From the NCBI GenBank assembly GCA_030268105.1, contig BSDZ01000004.1:3211001-3275000 (forward strand): a DNA stretch of 64,000 nucleotides. Direction: 5' to 3'. This DNA comes from Volvox africanus. Lineage: Eukaryota > Chlorophyta > Chlorophyceae > Chlamydomonadales > Volvocaceae. Within the stretch, counting starts at the first letter, position 1, and every line of letters starts with the position of its first letter. The position numbers and the translations under genes were made by a program. The notes under the pieces are model-generated. The model was not told the origin of the DNA and made no database searches. It saw nothing but the letters and a program-made list of their open reading frames with translations. This document shows positions 11,601 through 24,800 of this stretch, piece by piece.

Positions 11601-14600
11601 CGTCCACGTCACCTCCGTCATCGCGAATCTCGTTGCCGACATACGTCTGCCGGCCGTGATGATGTCGCCGCAGCCGGTCGTGGACATCCGGGGGGCTTAT
11701 GCTGGCGAGGAACGCGTCAACCAGGAGCTGCAACCGCGTAGCGTTCAAGGTGGATAACGGAATGACCTGTCGTACAGCACAGATGTGGAATTAAGGCGGG
11801 AAGAGGTGGGTGCGGAACCCTGTAATATGCGCTACCACACAGCACGACACCGAGAAGGTGCCAAGGGGCCTACCCGCCCTGGATGAAGCTCCTAAAAGCT
11901 TCGGAGCATCGTGATACCGCATAAACCGCAACCACACACGCGCACATGCAGCCCTCCCTCGCTACCCGCCTCCCACAAATGACCCGGTCCGTTGCTTCCC
12001 CACTGCCCACTCCCCACGTCCCCACCTGCACCGCCATGTAAGCTGAGCCGATGGTGGCAGCGGCCAGCAGTCCGAAGCAGCAGGCCGCAGCGGCCCCGCT
12101 CTGTCCTACAGCCGCGCACATGACGGCACCACCCGCAGTGCCCACCAAGGAGGCGAATATGTACTGAGAGGTGCCTGCATGGTGGTATGGTGGCGGCATA
12201 GTGGGTTGGTGGGAGCAGAGGGGCGGCAGGAGAGGGAGAGGGTGGGCCCAAGAGGAAGAGACTGCATGGTTCAGGAGGACGGGAGGGGGCTGCATGGTTC
12301 GGTGCCCGCTGTATGGCGGAGCCTACATGCCGGGGTGTGGCGGTACACCTAAACATACAAATAATGTGATGTTGGTGTTGACGTTTTACGACATATTTAT
12401 TAATTTGTATATTCCACTGGCGCCGCGTTGCACAGTACTCTGATGATATTCGTATGCAAACAAGCGCATATCATCAAACGATGTGAGAAGTGCAATGAGA
12501 GAGTGAGAATGAGATGCACTTTCATGTATTTGCTCATCCGTTTCCTTCCCTCTCTATCTGGTCGCCAAATCAATAGGGTGTTGGTTGCAGACATCGATGT
12601 TACAACGACTGGTTGGTAGCTCCTCTGTAGCTAACAGTCCTCTTTCTCCCCACCCATCCCCCCACCCATCCATCCATCCCCCCACCCATCCATCCATCCT
12701 CCCACCCTTGGCCGTCACGTCCGCAATGTTGTTGTCGCGGGCGAAGCTCAGGTGGAACACCGACCTCGTGGAGCCCGCCGCCATCCATGCCAAGCCTGGG
12801 AGGCCGCATGGATTGCATTGATACAGCGCAGTACAGGAAGGGGTAACATCAGACCTCTGCCCAACATGTCACGACACCACAATGCGGCCCAGTTCAGGAT
12901 TTATAACCAGATACCACCTGATATGAACACTCCCAACCTCACGTGCTTCGCATTCCTGATATGGAAGCATCGACTGGAATGCACCACCTGGTGTCGAGCT
13001 AAGACCTCCGAACACCTCGCCGGGAAACCCACCTTTCAGCGTGTTAGCCAAGGAGCCCATCAGGAGGAAGTGCTCCGGAACCAACACCGTGAGCAGCTCC
13101 AGTGCGGCTGCAGCCTGAAGCATCACCGCTGACAGAAAGAACCTGTTTGTGTGGAGTTTTTGGCGATGAAGGGGGAGGAGGATCGCACAGTCAGCTGGAG
13201 TTGTGAAATACACGAGTGCTCACGCGAAAATGAATCGAGGATTGAGCGAATCGGGATAACGACGACTACACAAATACACGAACGAACATGTCGTGCGATG
13301 TACGTTCGAGACACGACCATTCTCTCTCACAGCTGAGAAATAGGAGCCATGGCACGACATAGGTGGGGACAGGTGCGGTGCATACACAGACACAAGGTCA
13401 ACACGGGAGCTGCGTATCCCGGGTCTTGAGCGGTGCCGCGTACCAAGTCTTTGAGTGCACGTCGAAGTTGTGGGCGATGGTTTTTCCGAATAGGAGGGTA
13501 CCCAGCTGGCCCATGCCGTCCTGCGAGGTAAGATGGGGTTTGAGGGGGCATGAGCCATGAAGTGCGGGCAAGCGGCAAGGGGAGCGACTTCGGCGCGCAC
13601 AGCCGAAGCCGACGTACAGAGATTCACCAATTCACATCGGCGAGCAATCGGCGGCGACCTGCGTGGCGAGTGCGGAGAGCGAAACACACACGCGGCTCAA
13701 CCTGGCCCAGCATGCAGCTCGTTGTACACCCACGGTTGGTGCTAGATCACGGACCCGGGTGCTGAGGATGAGAGAAGAATGCGAAAGACAAAAGTAACAC
13801 CGCGAGGACGGGGCGCTGTTCTTTCCATTACCGGCCACAGGTGGCCCCATGTGTGTGTGTGTGTGTGTGTGTGTATCGGGGGTTGGGCCGGAGGGGCAAG
13901 CCGGGGTATGTAACTCGCATGTGACCCCGGGGTAGGTCATCGGGGGTGGGACATACGAGTGTGTGAGGATGGGTATGTACCTCGCAGCCCCCGCCCCAGA
14001 AAACCCAACCTAGAGAAATCACATAAGTCGCAATGAAGGATGGAATCGAACCTTCGTCATCTTCCTCGTGCAGTCCGTTCCCCTCCCCTTTCCCCCTCTC
14101 TCCATCGCGGAAGGAAACTCGAAGACGGAAAGATGTACGACCGCAGAGTCTTAGGGCCCCGCGAAAACGATACGATATACGGAACCGATCCCCAAGTCCT
14201 CGTCCGCTCATCCACTCACCCCATCGCACCTTCAGCACCCAATTCAAGGCTCCGGCGGTGGGAATGGAGCCAGCCCCCAATCCGACGGCGTACAGCATGA
14301 AAGTGGAGGCCAGCACGGTGTTGGCCGTCATGGCCATATTATTCACGCCCTGAATGTGGTGCAAACGTACGGCAAATATGCGACTTCGTACATTAGGTTC
14401 GTACTATGAAACTAACTCCTAAGTTCGACAAGTGCATCGTCTCACGTTGCATGGGGTTGGGTAACCCAGTTGGCGCACACACGCACACGCACGACACACC
14501 TGCCACGTCATGAACCGTACGTAGTTCTGTCCGGTGGTGTCCGGGTAGCCCGCCGGGAGGAACGTGGCCGTAATCGTGTCACGAACTTGCCTGTGTGTAC

Positions 14601-16227
14601 AACGTGTAATACGACGGTGTAAGCTATAGGTAGGATTCTCGCCACCCAATGCCCCTCAATGCACGCCATGTTCTTTCATTGACGTATTGACACCAAGGGG
14701 AGGTGAGGCGAGGTGAGGTGAGGTGCATGTATATTGGGGGCGCAGCATCTGGAGGAAATGGCCTCCCAACGGAGGAGACAGCGGACCCGGAAACGCACCC
14801 GGGGACCCAAGCCAGCAGGCCGCCACCCGACTCCATCACAGTCTCACCGATATAGGAAGGTGCCGAACGGCACATCCTCCGTCCGCGCGGCGGTGGTGCA
14901 CAATGACCCGCCACCGCTACCCACCACTGACCCAGTCGTACTTGGGAGGCGCAGCTCGTCGCGTGCGTGGCATCGGACCATTCGCAAGTTGTAGTCACGG
15001 GAAGTGGTACCTTCGGTACGGGTGAGTTCGAGTCAGAGGACAGACGGACGGACGGACGGACGGAGAAGTGACGGGACTCGAAGGATCCGGGGGAGGGGTT
15101 TCGGTTCGGGTCGGGCAGTTTGTGTGTGTATGGACGACCGCATCTGGCGCCTTACTCCGGGGTCCTTCCATCTATGGCCGGCCTTCGGGTTACATGGCGT
15201 TTAAAGACAGATGCACCGACCAAAGGACGAGGGGACCGATGCGGACACGATAACCGCCAGGGCATTGACCGCAAAGCGTGTGCATTCCCCAAGAGGGAAA
15301 CCAGAGCGGCTGAAACCGGAGCGGCCCCAAAGTGGATACAGCGTAGGATCCGACAAGGACTTCTACAGACTCTGAATTACAGCCAGGGAGAGGGCTCCAT
15401 CTCCCCGTAACGGCAACGGGTGACGGGTGACAACCCTAACAACCTTGTTTGGTGGTCAAAAACACATCGGGCAACGACAGAGATAGGGTACTCAGATACT
15501 GCATACCTGAAACGAGCAGGTGCACCGCGTGACTGCCGTCGTGCTGTACGACACGGCCGCTAAAAGAGGCATCCTTCGCCTCGTTGTAGGCTCTGTGGCC
15601 AACATTGATTGCGGCAGCGACTGATGCCGCCGCGGGTGCTGTTGCGACCACCGTGTAAATTTCAGTCGTTGCAGCTGTCGCCGCAGTCGTTGCCCTGGTT
15701 GCCTCAGCTGCTGGAGGATCCCTGCAGGAAGCGGTATGATGCTTGGAGTCGCCGGGGTTCCCTGGAGGAATGGAGTGTGGGTCCACAGTTGCACCGGAGA
15801 CACCGATAGACGGAGGGCGGCCTGGGCCGCTGTCCGACAAACTTGCTGTGTCTGGCGGCATGGAGCCGAATGCAGTCTCAGGCACGACTGGGAAGGTATT
15901 TGATGATTGAAGCGGAACGCTGGTATGAGCGACCGGTCCCGCGGTGTTCGCCGCCGCGACGACGCCCGCCTGAGCCGCGAAGCCTCGCCAGGTTGACTCG
16001 CTGAAAGCATCGTTTGGTGTTGTATTAGCTGGGTATCGGGAATGTGTAAGTGACACCTGACTTGATGTTGACTCCTGGGCTGCAACTGGGGCAACGGAAT
16101 TACCCCGGGCCTTCCCAAGAAAGCGTGCGCTGGGGCACGATAATACCGCAGAAGCATCCTCGGGTTGTTTGCGTCCATTCCTAGCGAGCTTAGCCAATGA
16201 AAAACGGTTGCTTGCTAGTTGACGCAT
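8613..16227 (-). CDS. RUS (ROOT UV-B SENSITIVE) / DUF647 family protein
   Basis: Fifteen exons on the minus strand: 16227-15507, 15010-14848, 14590-14500, 14349-14230, 13520-13444, 13142-13033, 12795-12706, 12174-12026, 11766-11347, 11297-11190, 11131-11014, 10092-9968, 9283-9185, 8886-8833 and 8675-8613. All junctions are GT-AG and in phase, giving 835 residues. Family motifs appear in order: FLPAGYPDTTGQNYVRF, DGMGQLGTLLFGK followed by HNFDVHSKTW, ARDNNIADVTAKG, a glycine/alanine-rich probable membrane segment, LSTLNATRLQLLV, VGSRLEHIVDG and the C-terminal YKYAHFMVVP / GWTVAKVVVEA block. The first 240 residues are low complexity and begin like an organelle targeting peptide, rich in R, S, A and L. 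Plant RUS proteins act in plastids or membranes in vitamin B6 and auxin-linked processes; the biochemical role is not settled. Exon 10 is in frame but its family match is weak, so it may be optional. Intron 12 contains the IS66 fragment. Confidence 0.88.
9548..9797 (-). mobile_element. IS66-family transposase C-terminal fragment, bacterial origin
   Basis: On the minus strand the translation runs through KSSTSKAIKYALNNETALRR, FLDNGNIEIDNNAAERVLRA and AIGRKNW, the conserved C-terminal block of IS66 TnpC transposases (x-EIDNNxxER-x-RPxALGRKNW in the family). It then diverges immediately after RKNW, before the usual FAGS motif. The N-terminal side starts abruptly at about 9797. The fragment is clearly AT-richer than the GC-rich sequence at 9800-10,000. 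It lies wholly within intron 12 of the RUS gene (9284-9967), in the gene's own orientation. It is a non-functional remnant of about 80 codons. The AT-rich codon choice and sequence style resemble Rickettsiales copies, but that origin is inferred. Confidence 0.8.
12645..12708 (+). repeat. CATC/CCAC-rich simple repeat
   Basis: Imperfect repeats of CCCACCCATCCATC next to the 5' splice site of RUS intron 7. It makes long spurious open frames on both strands here. Confidence 0.7.
13851..13874 (+). repeat. (GT)12 microsatellite
   Basis: Twelve GT dinucleotides within the RUS intron between 13521 and 14229. Confidence 0.95.
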
Positions 16228-19224
16228 ACTATGCGGAAAGCGCCATAAGAGGCAAAGGACACGTGATTAGCTGGGGCCTCTATACTGATCTATCAAAAGA
16301 TGAGATGCGAAATTCCTGTGCCTCGAATCGGCAGGTCTTTCAGCGAATCAGCATCCGAGGCGGTTGTAAACTCTGCACGTCAGCATGAGTTGCCTTTGTC
16401 ACAATCGCAAGGCGTCGTGGTCGTTTGGACTTACGAACGTTCTAAGTATATACTGTATCGTATTAGCATAACCATTTACAGCGCAGCGATGATATTGCCC
16501 AAGAGAAGTTAACCTTCTTGCGAATGAAATCCAGATTATGAGCTTAATCCCGTTCAATTAATGCAACGATGCTGAGGAAGGGTCACCAAGGGTAAAGTCC
16601 AGTAATGCAACAAACATTTCTTGCGGCGATCTCGAAAGCGACATTTCCCCGCCCATTGATACTACACTCTATGCATTTTGGTCTGCTTATGTTTGGTGAG
16701 CAATACATCATTATCGACCTTAAATATCTACGGGTGATCGGCGCTGGGGGAAAATGATTTAGGCCCCGACGAGTCGTAAGGCCCCGACGAGTCGGGCGGC
16801 TCCTGTACTGCGAGACCAAGAATAGCTCAAGAGCTTAACATGGTTAGGGAGAGGAAATTTCAATGATTTGCAAGTTCGCTCTCGGTGAGGTCGTTGGAGC
16901 GGTTCGATTGCCGTAAATATCTAATGTAAGTTATATGATTACGTAAAATGACCAGTGACCTTGCTCGAACCAAGGTCATCTCATTTTTTGTTTGTATATT
17001 TAATGATAAGCTTATCGCAAGCATCATGTGATATCGTATGGGTGGCCCATGGGCCACATAGCCTTTCAGCAAAGCAACAGAACGTTTCTTGTGCCGACCG
17101 CGATCACTTCAACGTACTGGCGTCACGGTTGCCGGCGATGCCTATGCACACCGAAGAAACATGCACCGACCATTTCCGTAATATCCCTGTGCCGACCGGT
17201 GCGGATGATCCCGAGGTGGTTTGGCATCGACCCGGACACTATGGCTGCGCGCAAGCTATGGGTCACTTTCGTCGGTTTTCTCCACTTCGGATTTACGCCC
17301 TTACAAAGAAGGTTTACCATGCCACAGCGCTTTTCTGAATTGACCGAAGTGGAGAATTGCCAGGTGGTGATATCCACCGGTGCCTGCTGATCGTGTCATC
17401 ACTCGCTCCAAAATCACCCCTTCTGCCTGCTCAGTGTGTTTGTTGGAGATGGCCCCCAGCTCCACGTGTTCGTGAAACGCTCGATCACGATGCAAGGGTC
17501 AACCAATAATTGGCCTTACTGGCGCTCTCACCCGCGCTCACACCGTATTACCCTAACAATTTGACATCAAACCTATCAGCGGTTGGTGTCATGTCGTCAA
17601 GTTGAGTTAATCCGTATGTTTTCTTCTTCGGGCTCAATCACAGCATTTTGTATATTTTGTACGTTTTACACACTTACGTTTTGTACACTTACATTGGTGG
17701 TAGGTAAGGAAAGAAAGAGATTTGCGGCGTTGTGTCTGTTAAATGCACCATTCAGGCGCCGATCATGACATGTTTTGAAACGTGACGATTGCTCGTATAG
17801 TCTCGTACACGCCCTGGCTCCTGACCAGATGTTGACTTCGGATTTCGTCCCGGAAAGCTTCCCGCCACCACCCATGTCGCACGTGATGATGAAATAAACA
17901 AGGGCTCATCTTCACCCAATTTGCACCAGTGCTCTTCACAAGTGATACTGTGGCGTACGGTGAATACACTACCTCGACAGCCGCTTGCAGCATCAACCAA
18001 CTATAGGCCTCAGTGTAGTGTACCTTGAGGGTACATGAAAATGGAAAAAGTGCAGACTCGCACAGGTGCCCGGTCTCCGGTGGTGAGGGATTGCATGGAC
18101 AATAGTAGCAGTAGCAGTACATACCGCAACATACCGCTATTCCCTCTTCGCGTGGCGCGTTTGGAGCAGGATGAGGTGGAGATCCGTCAGCTGCTCCGGA
18201 TGGGGGGGAGGACCGTGCTGGCTGGGTGGAAGGGACGGTGCTGGCAGGGGGGGACATTGCGTGTGGTTTGTGCGGATTACGGCAGGCAGAGCAAGGATAC
18301 TGTATGGGAAACTTCTCTGGCCATTACGTGTCTTTAAGGGGCTTAGGGGTAGGCGGTTAGTTCGCAAGATTACAACTGGTTATGTGGGTCTGTTGCACCG
18401 TGGTAAGGAGTGTGCTATAAGTGGACTGCTATTTGAGACTCAACAGGATACCACGCATAATATCTTAATGGCCGCGGCTTACGGTCAATGGCCGGCATAA
18501 ATATGGGGTCAGGAGCTCCACAGGTTTCCGCTACCAGTGACATCCCTTAAGCGTATGTGCCTTACACATTCACGCGCCGGGCCTGACACCGGCTGAACCC
18601 TTGCATATCCCGACCCGTAGGGAAGAGCACTGAAGAAGCACACTCCTCTCACTTCCCCTGAGAAGGGGCGTCGCACCAAACCCCCGATTTCGTGAATCAT
18701 ACCCCTATATTCTTCACATCCATAATGGTCGGTTCTGCTGGGGTTCCGTGCGCATCCCCAGCATTATCCGTAGAATCAATCTGCCTCGATCAGCACCAAC
18801 CACAGCGGTAATGTCCAGCGGACCTCGGTCACATCGCTTGCATCGCAAGCCACGATAATTACGACCATTACGACCATTACGACCACGATGGCGCCCACTC
18901 AATCAACTCCTCACAGACAAGTTTGGGGTTCACACGGGGATTTAGACGGGGGATGTCGGGTCCCAAATGTTGCGCCTTGCCATAACTTGGCCTCTCAACC
19001 TCTTACATTACGTACCAGCTGTCAGAAAGAAAAGCTTCCCGCCCTCGCGGTATTACTTCTTTCTTCCTTCTCCTTTTGTTATACATCTATCATCTCAACG
19101 CCTGCCGCTGCGTGAGAGTTCTGCACATAGCAAGCCATTTTTAGCATCTTATATGCTTGCATGCATGCATGCACCACGATTGCCTTAAGAATCTGGATCC
19201 CTTGCTCCCTGCTTTCGTGCTTGT
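16228..19224. other. 3-kb region without a recognised gene
   Basis: This contains the promoter side of the RUS gene and unassigned sequence. The longest readable stretches are 16,955-17,338 (+) and 17,763-18,257 (-). Neither shows a domain I can name, and both are interrupted on extension. Small features include a near-direct repeat of GGCCCCGACGAGTCG at about 16,762 and 16,780. Remnants of mobile elements are likely but not demonstrable by eye. Confidence 0.35.
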
Positions 19225-20622
19225 GTCGCTCGTCCAAGCTCTGGTCAGGGCGCGGTGAAGGACTTGGCGGACGCAGGGGGCAATGTGTTCCGCGTTTGGT
19301 TCCACATTGACGGTGCCATGAATCCCTGCGCTGGGGCCCGAACCCCCATGGATCAGCAGTAGCAACTTGCGACACCGCCTCAACCGCAGCAGCAGCTGCA
19401 GGGGGGGATATTGCACTCAGTAGGCGCGGCTGTGTCGACCAGTTAGGCCTGACCCGTGGGCTGTTCATCCCGCCGGAGCCGGAGGTCGTACAGGGCGTGG
19501 TGGGGCGGCAGTCGAGGACCTTAATGGCTTTTGCGGCAGTGCCATTTGCAGGGAGTGAAGGTATTTCTCACACTCTGGTCCCATGCGTGTTGGAGGTGCG
19601 CAGGTAGGTACCAACATTTGGGTTAGTTGACGTCATTACTTGGGTTAGTTGACGAGCGATGACGTGGAAGTGAGCTAGACACTGGGGAGCTACACTAGCT
19701 GTTTACTAACGGAAACAGTTAACCGGCCGACCTCCTTAAATGGATTGGCGAAAGTACAGTACCATTATCAAGATGGTATCCATGAATACTGTAGCTCGCG
19801 TGTTGGGTTTTGGTAGTTAGTAATGTCGTGACCAGCGTTATTATGTTAACCTTTTCGTACATCTCGAGTACGACAAGGCACTGCCACACCGGGAGAGTCC
19901 GGACTTACACACCTGTAGAACTTGCACGTGAGTCTCCCCCTTTCCCCATGATGAAGCGACGTGGTGGTTATTCCGTTGTTGTGCGCAGGGATAACCCACC
20001 CGCCAATAGAGAAAGGGCCCTGCGCATGATTCAAACGTCCGTCGGCACCGCAGCCTTCCTCTTCCCCTTCCCCTTCCCCTTCCCCTTGGCGGTGATGTCA
20101 GTGACAATGTCCTCTGCAGACAAAGTCTCCAGGGAGACGACGACGCAGGTTATGATTCTCCAACAACAGCGACAACCACTTGTGGAACCATCGCCCCAGC
20201 TTCGGCAGCTACAGCCGCAGCCGCAGCCCCAGACTCAGTCCATGACCCAGAGCCATCCTGATTCCCAGATACAACTACAGCCACAGGCGTAGCAGCTACA
20301 GCCGCAAGTGCAGCCGCAGGCACGTTCTGACAGTTCGATTATCAGCGCGCCGCTAACTCCCTCCGCCACTTTGCATGGAGTCGCCAGCGGCAGCGCCAGT
20401 CGCGAGCCTGTCGCCGCTGAGGGTGGCAGCGACTCAAGCGCCGCCGCCACCGCCACCTCTCCTGGTGGTGGTTTCAATTCCGCAGGCCGCAGCGTCGGTG
20501 GCGCTGGGGTGTTATCGTCGGTGATTGCGGGTTACGACTTTCCGAATGAGCCGGAGGGCATGAGCTGGGACTTGCGGCTGTACCACAATTACATGTACGG
20601 CATCAAAATGCTAAATACATAA
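19225..20622 (+). pseudogene. glycoside-hydrolase-like (GH5 type?) remnant with internal stops
   Basis: Two fragments recall clan-A glycoside hydrolases such as beta-mannanases. DLADAGGNVFRVWFHIDG at about 19,261 looks like an early beta-strand region. VIAGYDFPNEPEGMSWDL near 20,520-20,580 holds an NEP motif, where the family carries its acid/base glutamate. Between them lie glutamine-rich and proline-rich stretches. The frame of the first fragment meets TAG at 19,360-19,362. The frame 19,810-20,622 is open except for one TAG at 20,290-20,292. Both stops fall inside glutamine runs, where CAG to TAG is a single change. A frame shift is also needed between the two halves unless an intron was missed. 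The enzyme assignment rests on short motifs only, so I treat it as probable rather than established. Confidence 0.4.
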
Positions 20623-21856
20623 AGCGGGTAATAACAGGCTCTCAAAACCGGTGAGGAAATGTTCTGGTAGTGGCAGGAACGAGGTCAGGCTGGGTCCGGA
20701 AATGACGTCAGGAAGCAATCCCCCTCGGTTATTGTTTATGACAATGTCGTACAGATTAGTGTACGACACGCGATAGTACGACTTAAGTATAGCACTCCGA
20801 AGCACGGCATCGAAGCCGACTCTGTGGAATTCGATTTTGATTTGCAAATAGCAATAATCCTGGAATTAGGGTTCTGGAATTCTGGAAAATCCTGGAATTA
20901 CCATTCCTTGCCCCTAACTCCTTGAGTCTGATTTGCCTGATTTTTCCTCTGGTTGCCATTTGGTGCCCTCAATTAGGACATGGAATGGAATCGGACACGT
21001 ACAAAAACCCAGACTACGCTGATGTCCGTCCGGAGCGTGCCACAGACCATCGTAGCTTCCGGGTGCTCATTGGTGTATCAGTCCTATTAGAGGTTGGCCA
21101 CGACCAGCAACCTATGCAGACTGACTGACCAAACCATGCCTCGGCGCCTCATTCCCCACTGACCTCCTTCTCGGCCTCCTTCCCGTGGCGCGCGCGGAGT
21201 CGCAGGTTCTGAAGGCCTTCGGCGGAAGGTCTTTCCACGCAAAGGCGATTGGCCCGGGAGCTCAAGGGGCGAACGGCCTCCGTGTGGCTATAACTCAGTT
21301 TACCCGCCGCACCGTGAGTACAGGAGTAAGTACAGGAGTAACATGGCTCCTAGATGGCCTTAAAGATGAATAAACCGGACACTACAGCCGCATCACCATG
21401 GATAGCGCATCCTAATCAGAATCATCGACGAAATCTCACGCTGACAAATTTTAAAGTTCGCGACAAACCAAATGGGACTATAGTGGTGTGACATAATCCT
21501 GACAAGGCAATTGTCCTGTTTTATCCTATCCTAGTTTGCGCCTGAACACCCTTACGTCAGCTGTATAGTCATCTCCCTCGGTTTGTTTGGCTAAGCCTGG
21601 CCTCTGGTTATTTTAATCTCTCCCTCATCCCAGCTCTCCCTCCCTTTTCCACCTGGGCACCCGCACTAGGGGCGGTCTGGGCTGGGCAAGGCTGCAGCTG
21701 GTCGAGGCCCCGGCGCGTAGCCCCGCCCCTCCAGGTGCTGCTGGGATCAGGCAGGGGCTGCCCCGCGGAGGATCACGGACCACGAGAACCGGCAGTTGTT
21801 TCTGACCATGCTGATGGAGATCACCAGCAGGCGCCAGCAGGGTGACAACAGCGGGA
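20623..21856. other. left flank of the minisatellite, no gene recognised
   Basis: Short frames only. Bases 20,855-20,910 contain several copies of CTGGAAT. The last 250 bases before the array are GC-rich and open in several frames that continue into the repeat, but show no domain. Confidence 0.3.
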
Positions 21857-24800
21857 GATGAGGGAGATGAGGGAGATGAGGGAGATGAGGGAGATGAGGG
21901 AGATGAGGGATATGAGGGAGATGAGGGAGATGAGGGAGATGAGGGAGATGAGGGAGATGAGGGAGATGAGGGCGATGAGGGCGATGAGGGCGATGAGGGC
22001 GATGAGGGCGATGAGGGCGATGAGGGCGATGAGGGCGATGAGGGCGATGAGGGCGATGAGGGCGATGAGGGCGATGAGGGCGATGAGGGCGATGAGGGCG
22101 ATGAGGGCGATGAGGGCGATGAGGGAGATGAGGGCGATGAGGGAGATGAGGGCGATGAGGGAGATGAGGGAGATGAGGGAGATGAGGGAGATGAGGGAGA
22201 TGAGGGAGATGAGGGCGATGAGGGCGATGAGGGCGATGAGGGCGATGAGGGAGATGAGGGCGATGAGGGCGATGAGGGCGATGAGGGAGATGAGGGAGAT
22301 GAGGGAGATGAGGGAGATGAGGGAGATGAGGGAGATGAGGGAGATGAGGGAGATGAGGGAGATGAGGGCGATGAGGGCGATGAGGGCGATGAGGGCGATG
22401 AGGGCGATGAGGGCGATGAGGGCGATGAGGGCGATGAGGGCGATGAGGGAGATGAGGGAGATGAGGGAGATGAGGGAGATGAGGGAGATGAGGGAGATGA
22501 GGGAGATGAGGGAGATGAGGGAGATGAGGGAGATGAGGGAGATGAGGGAGATGAGGGAGATGAGGGAGATGAGGGAGATGAGGGCGATGAGGGAGATGAG
22601 GGAGATGAGGGAGATGAGGGCGATGAGGGCGATGAGGGCGATGAGGGCGATGAGGGAGATGAGGGAGATGAGGGAGATGAGGGAGATGAGGGAGATGAGG
22701 GAGATGAGGGAGATGAGGGAGATGAGGGAGATGAGGGAGATGAGGGAGATGAGGGCGATGAGGGAGATGAGGGAGATGAGGGAGATGAGGGAGATGAGGG
22801 AGATGAGGGAGATGAGGGAGATGAGGGAGATGAGGGAGATGAGGGAGATGAGGGAGATGAGGGAGATGAGGGAGATGAGGGAGATGAGGGCGATGAGGGA
22901 GATGAGGGAGATGAGGGAGATGAGGGCGATGAGGGCGATGAGGGCGATGAGGGAGATGAGGGAGATGAGGGAGATGAGGGCGATGAGGGCGATGAGGGAG
23001 ATGAGGGAGATGAGGGAGATGAGGGAGATGAGGGAGATGAGGGAGATGAGGGAGATGAGGGAGATGAGGGAGATGAGGGAGATGAGGGAGATGAGGGAGA
23101 TGAGGGCGATGAGGGCGATGAGGGAGATGAGGGAGATGAGGGAGATGAGGGAGATGAGGGAGATGAGGGAGATGAGGGAGATGAGGGAGATGAGGGAGAT
23201 GAGGGAGATGAGGGAGATGAGGGCGATGAGGGAGATGAGGGAGATGAGGGAGATGAGGGCGATGAGGGCGATGAGGGCGATGAGGGAGATGAGGGAGATG
23301 AGGGAGATGAGGGCGATGAGGGCGATGAGGGAGATGAGGGAGATGAGGGCGATGAGGGCGATGAGGGCGATGAGGGAGATGAGGGAGATGAGGGAGATGA
23401 GGGAGATGAGGGAGATGAGGGAGATGAGGGAGATGAGGGAGATGAGGGAGATGAGGGAGATGAGGGAGATGAGGGCGATGAGGGCGATGAGGGCGATGAG
23501 GGCGATGAGGGCGATGAGGGCGATGAGGGCGATGAGGGAGATGAGGGAGATGAGGGAGATGAGGGAGATGAGGGAGATGAGGGAGATGAGGGAGATGAGG
23601 GAGATGAGGGAGATGAGGGAGATGAGGGAGATGAGGGCGATGAGGGAGATGAGGGAGATGAGGGAGATGAGGGCGATGAGGGCGATGAGGGCGATGAGGG
23701 AGATGAGGGAGATGAGGGAGATGAGGGCGATGAGGGCGATGAGGGCGATGAGGGAGATGAGGGCGATGAGGGCGATGAGGGCGATGAGGGAGATGAGGGA
23801 GATGAGGGAGATGAGGGAGATGAGGGAGATGAGGGAGATGAGGGAGATGAGGGAGATGAGGGAGATGAGGGAGATGAGGGAGATGAGGGAGATGAGGGCG
23901 ATGAGGGAGATGAGGGAGATGAGGGAGATGAGGGCGATGAGGGCGATGAGGGCGATGAGGGCGATGAGGGCGATGAGGGCGATGAGGGCGATGAGGGAGA
24001 TGAGGGAGATGAGGGAGATGAGGGAGATGAGGGAGATGAGGGAGATGAGGGAGATGAGGGAGATGAGGGAGATGAGGGAGATGAGGGCGATGAGGGAGAT
24101 GAGGGAGATGAGGGAGATGAGGGAGATGAGGGAGATGAGGGAGATGAGGGAGATGAGGGAGATGAGGGCGATGAGGGCGATGAGGGAGATGAGGGCGATG
24201 AGGGAGATGAGGGAGATGAGGGAGATGAGGGAGATGAGGGAGATGAGGGAGATGAGGGAGATGAGGGAGATGAGGGAGATGAGGGAGATGAGGGAGATGA
24301 GGGAGATGAGGGAGATGAGGGCGATGAGGGAGATGAGGGCGATGAGGGAGATGAGGGAGATGAGGGAGATGAGGGAGATGAGGGAGATGAGGGAGATGAG
24401 GGAGATGAGGGAGATGAGGGAGATGAGGGAGATGAGGGAGATGAGGGAGATGAGGGAGATGAGGGAGATGAGGGCGATGAGGGAGATGAGGGAGATGAGG
24501 GAGATGAGGGCGATGAGGGAGATGAGGGCGATGAGGGCGATGAGGGAGATGAGGGCGATGAGGGAGATGAGGGAGATGAGGGAGATGAGGGAGATGAGGG
24601 AGATGAGGGAGATGAGGGAGATGAGGGAGATGAGGGCGATGAGGGAGATGAGGGAGATGAGGGAGATGAGGGCGATGAGGGCGATGAGGGAGATGAGGGC
24701 GATGAGGGAGATGAGGGAGATGAGGGAGATGAGGGAGATGAGGGAGATGAGGGAGATGAGGGAGATGAGGGAGATGAGGGAGATGAGGGAGATGAGGGAG

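Noticed and set aside
14030..14060. GGTTCGATTCC-like T-arm on the minus strand, suggesting a tRNA
   Set aside because: The T-stem has a mismatch and no matching acceptor, D or anticodon arms exist at the required distances. The stretch lies in a RUS intron.
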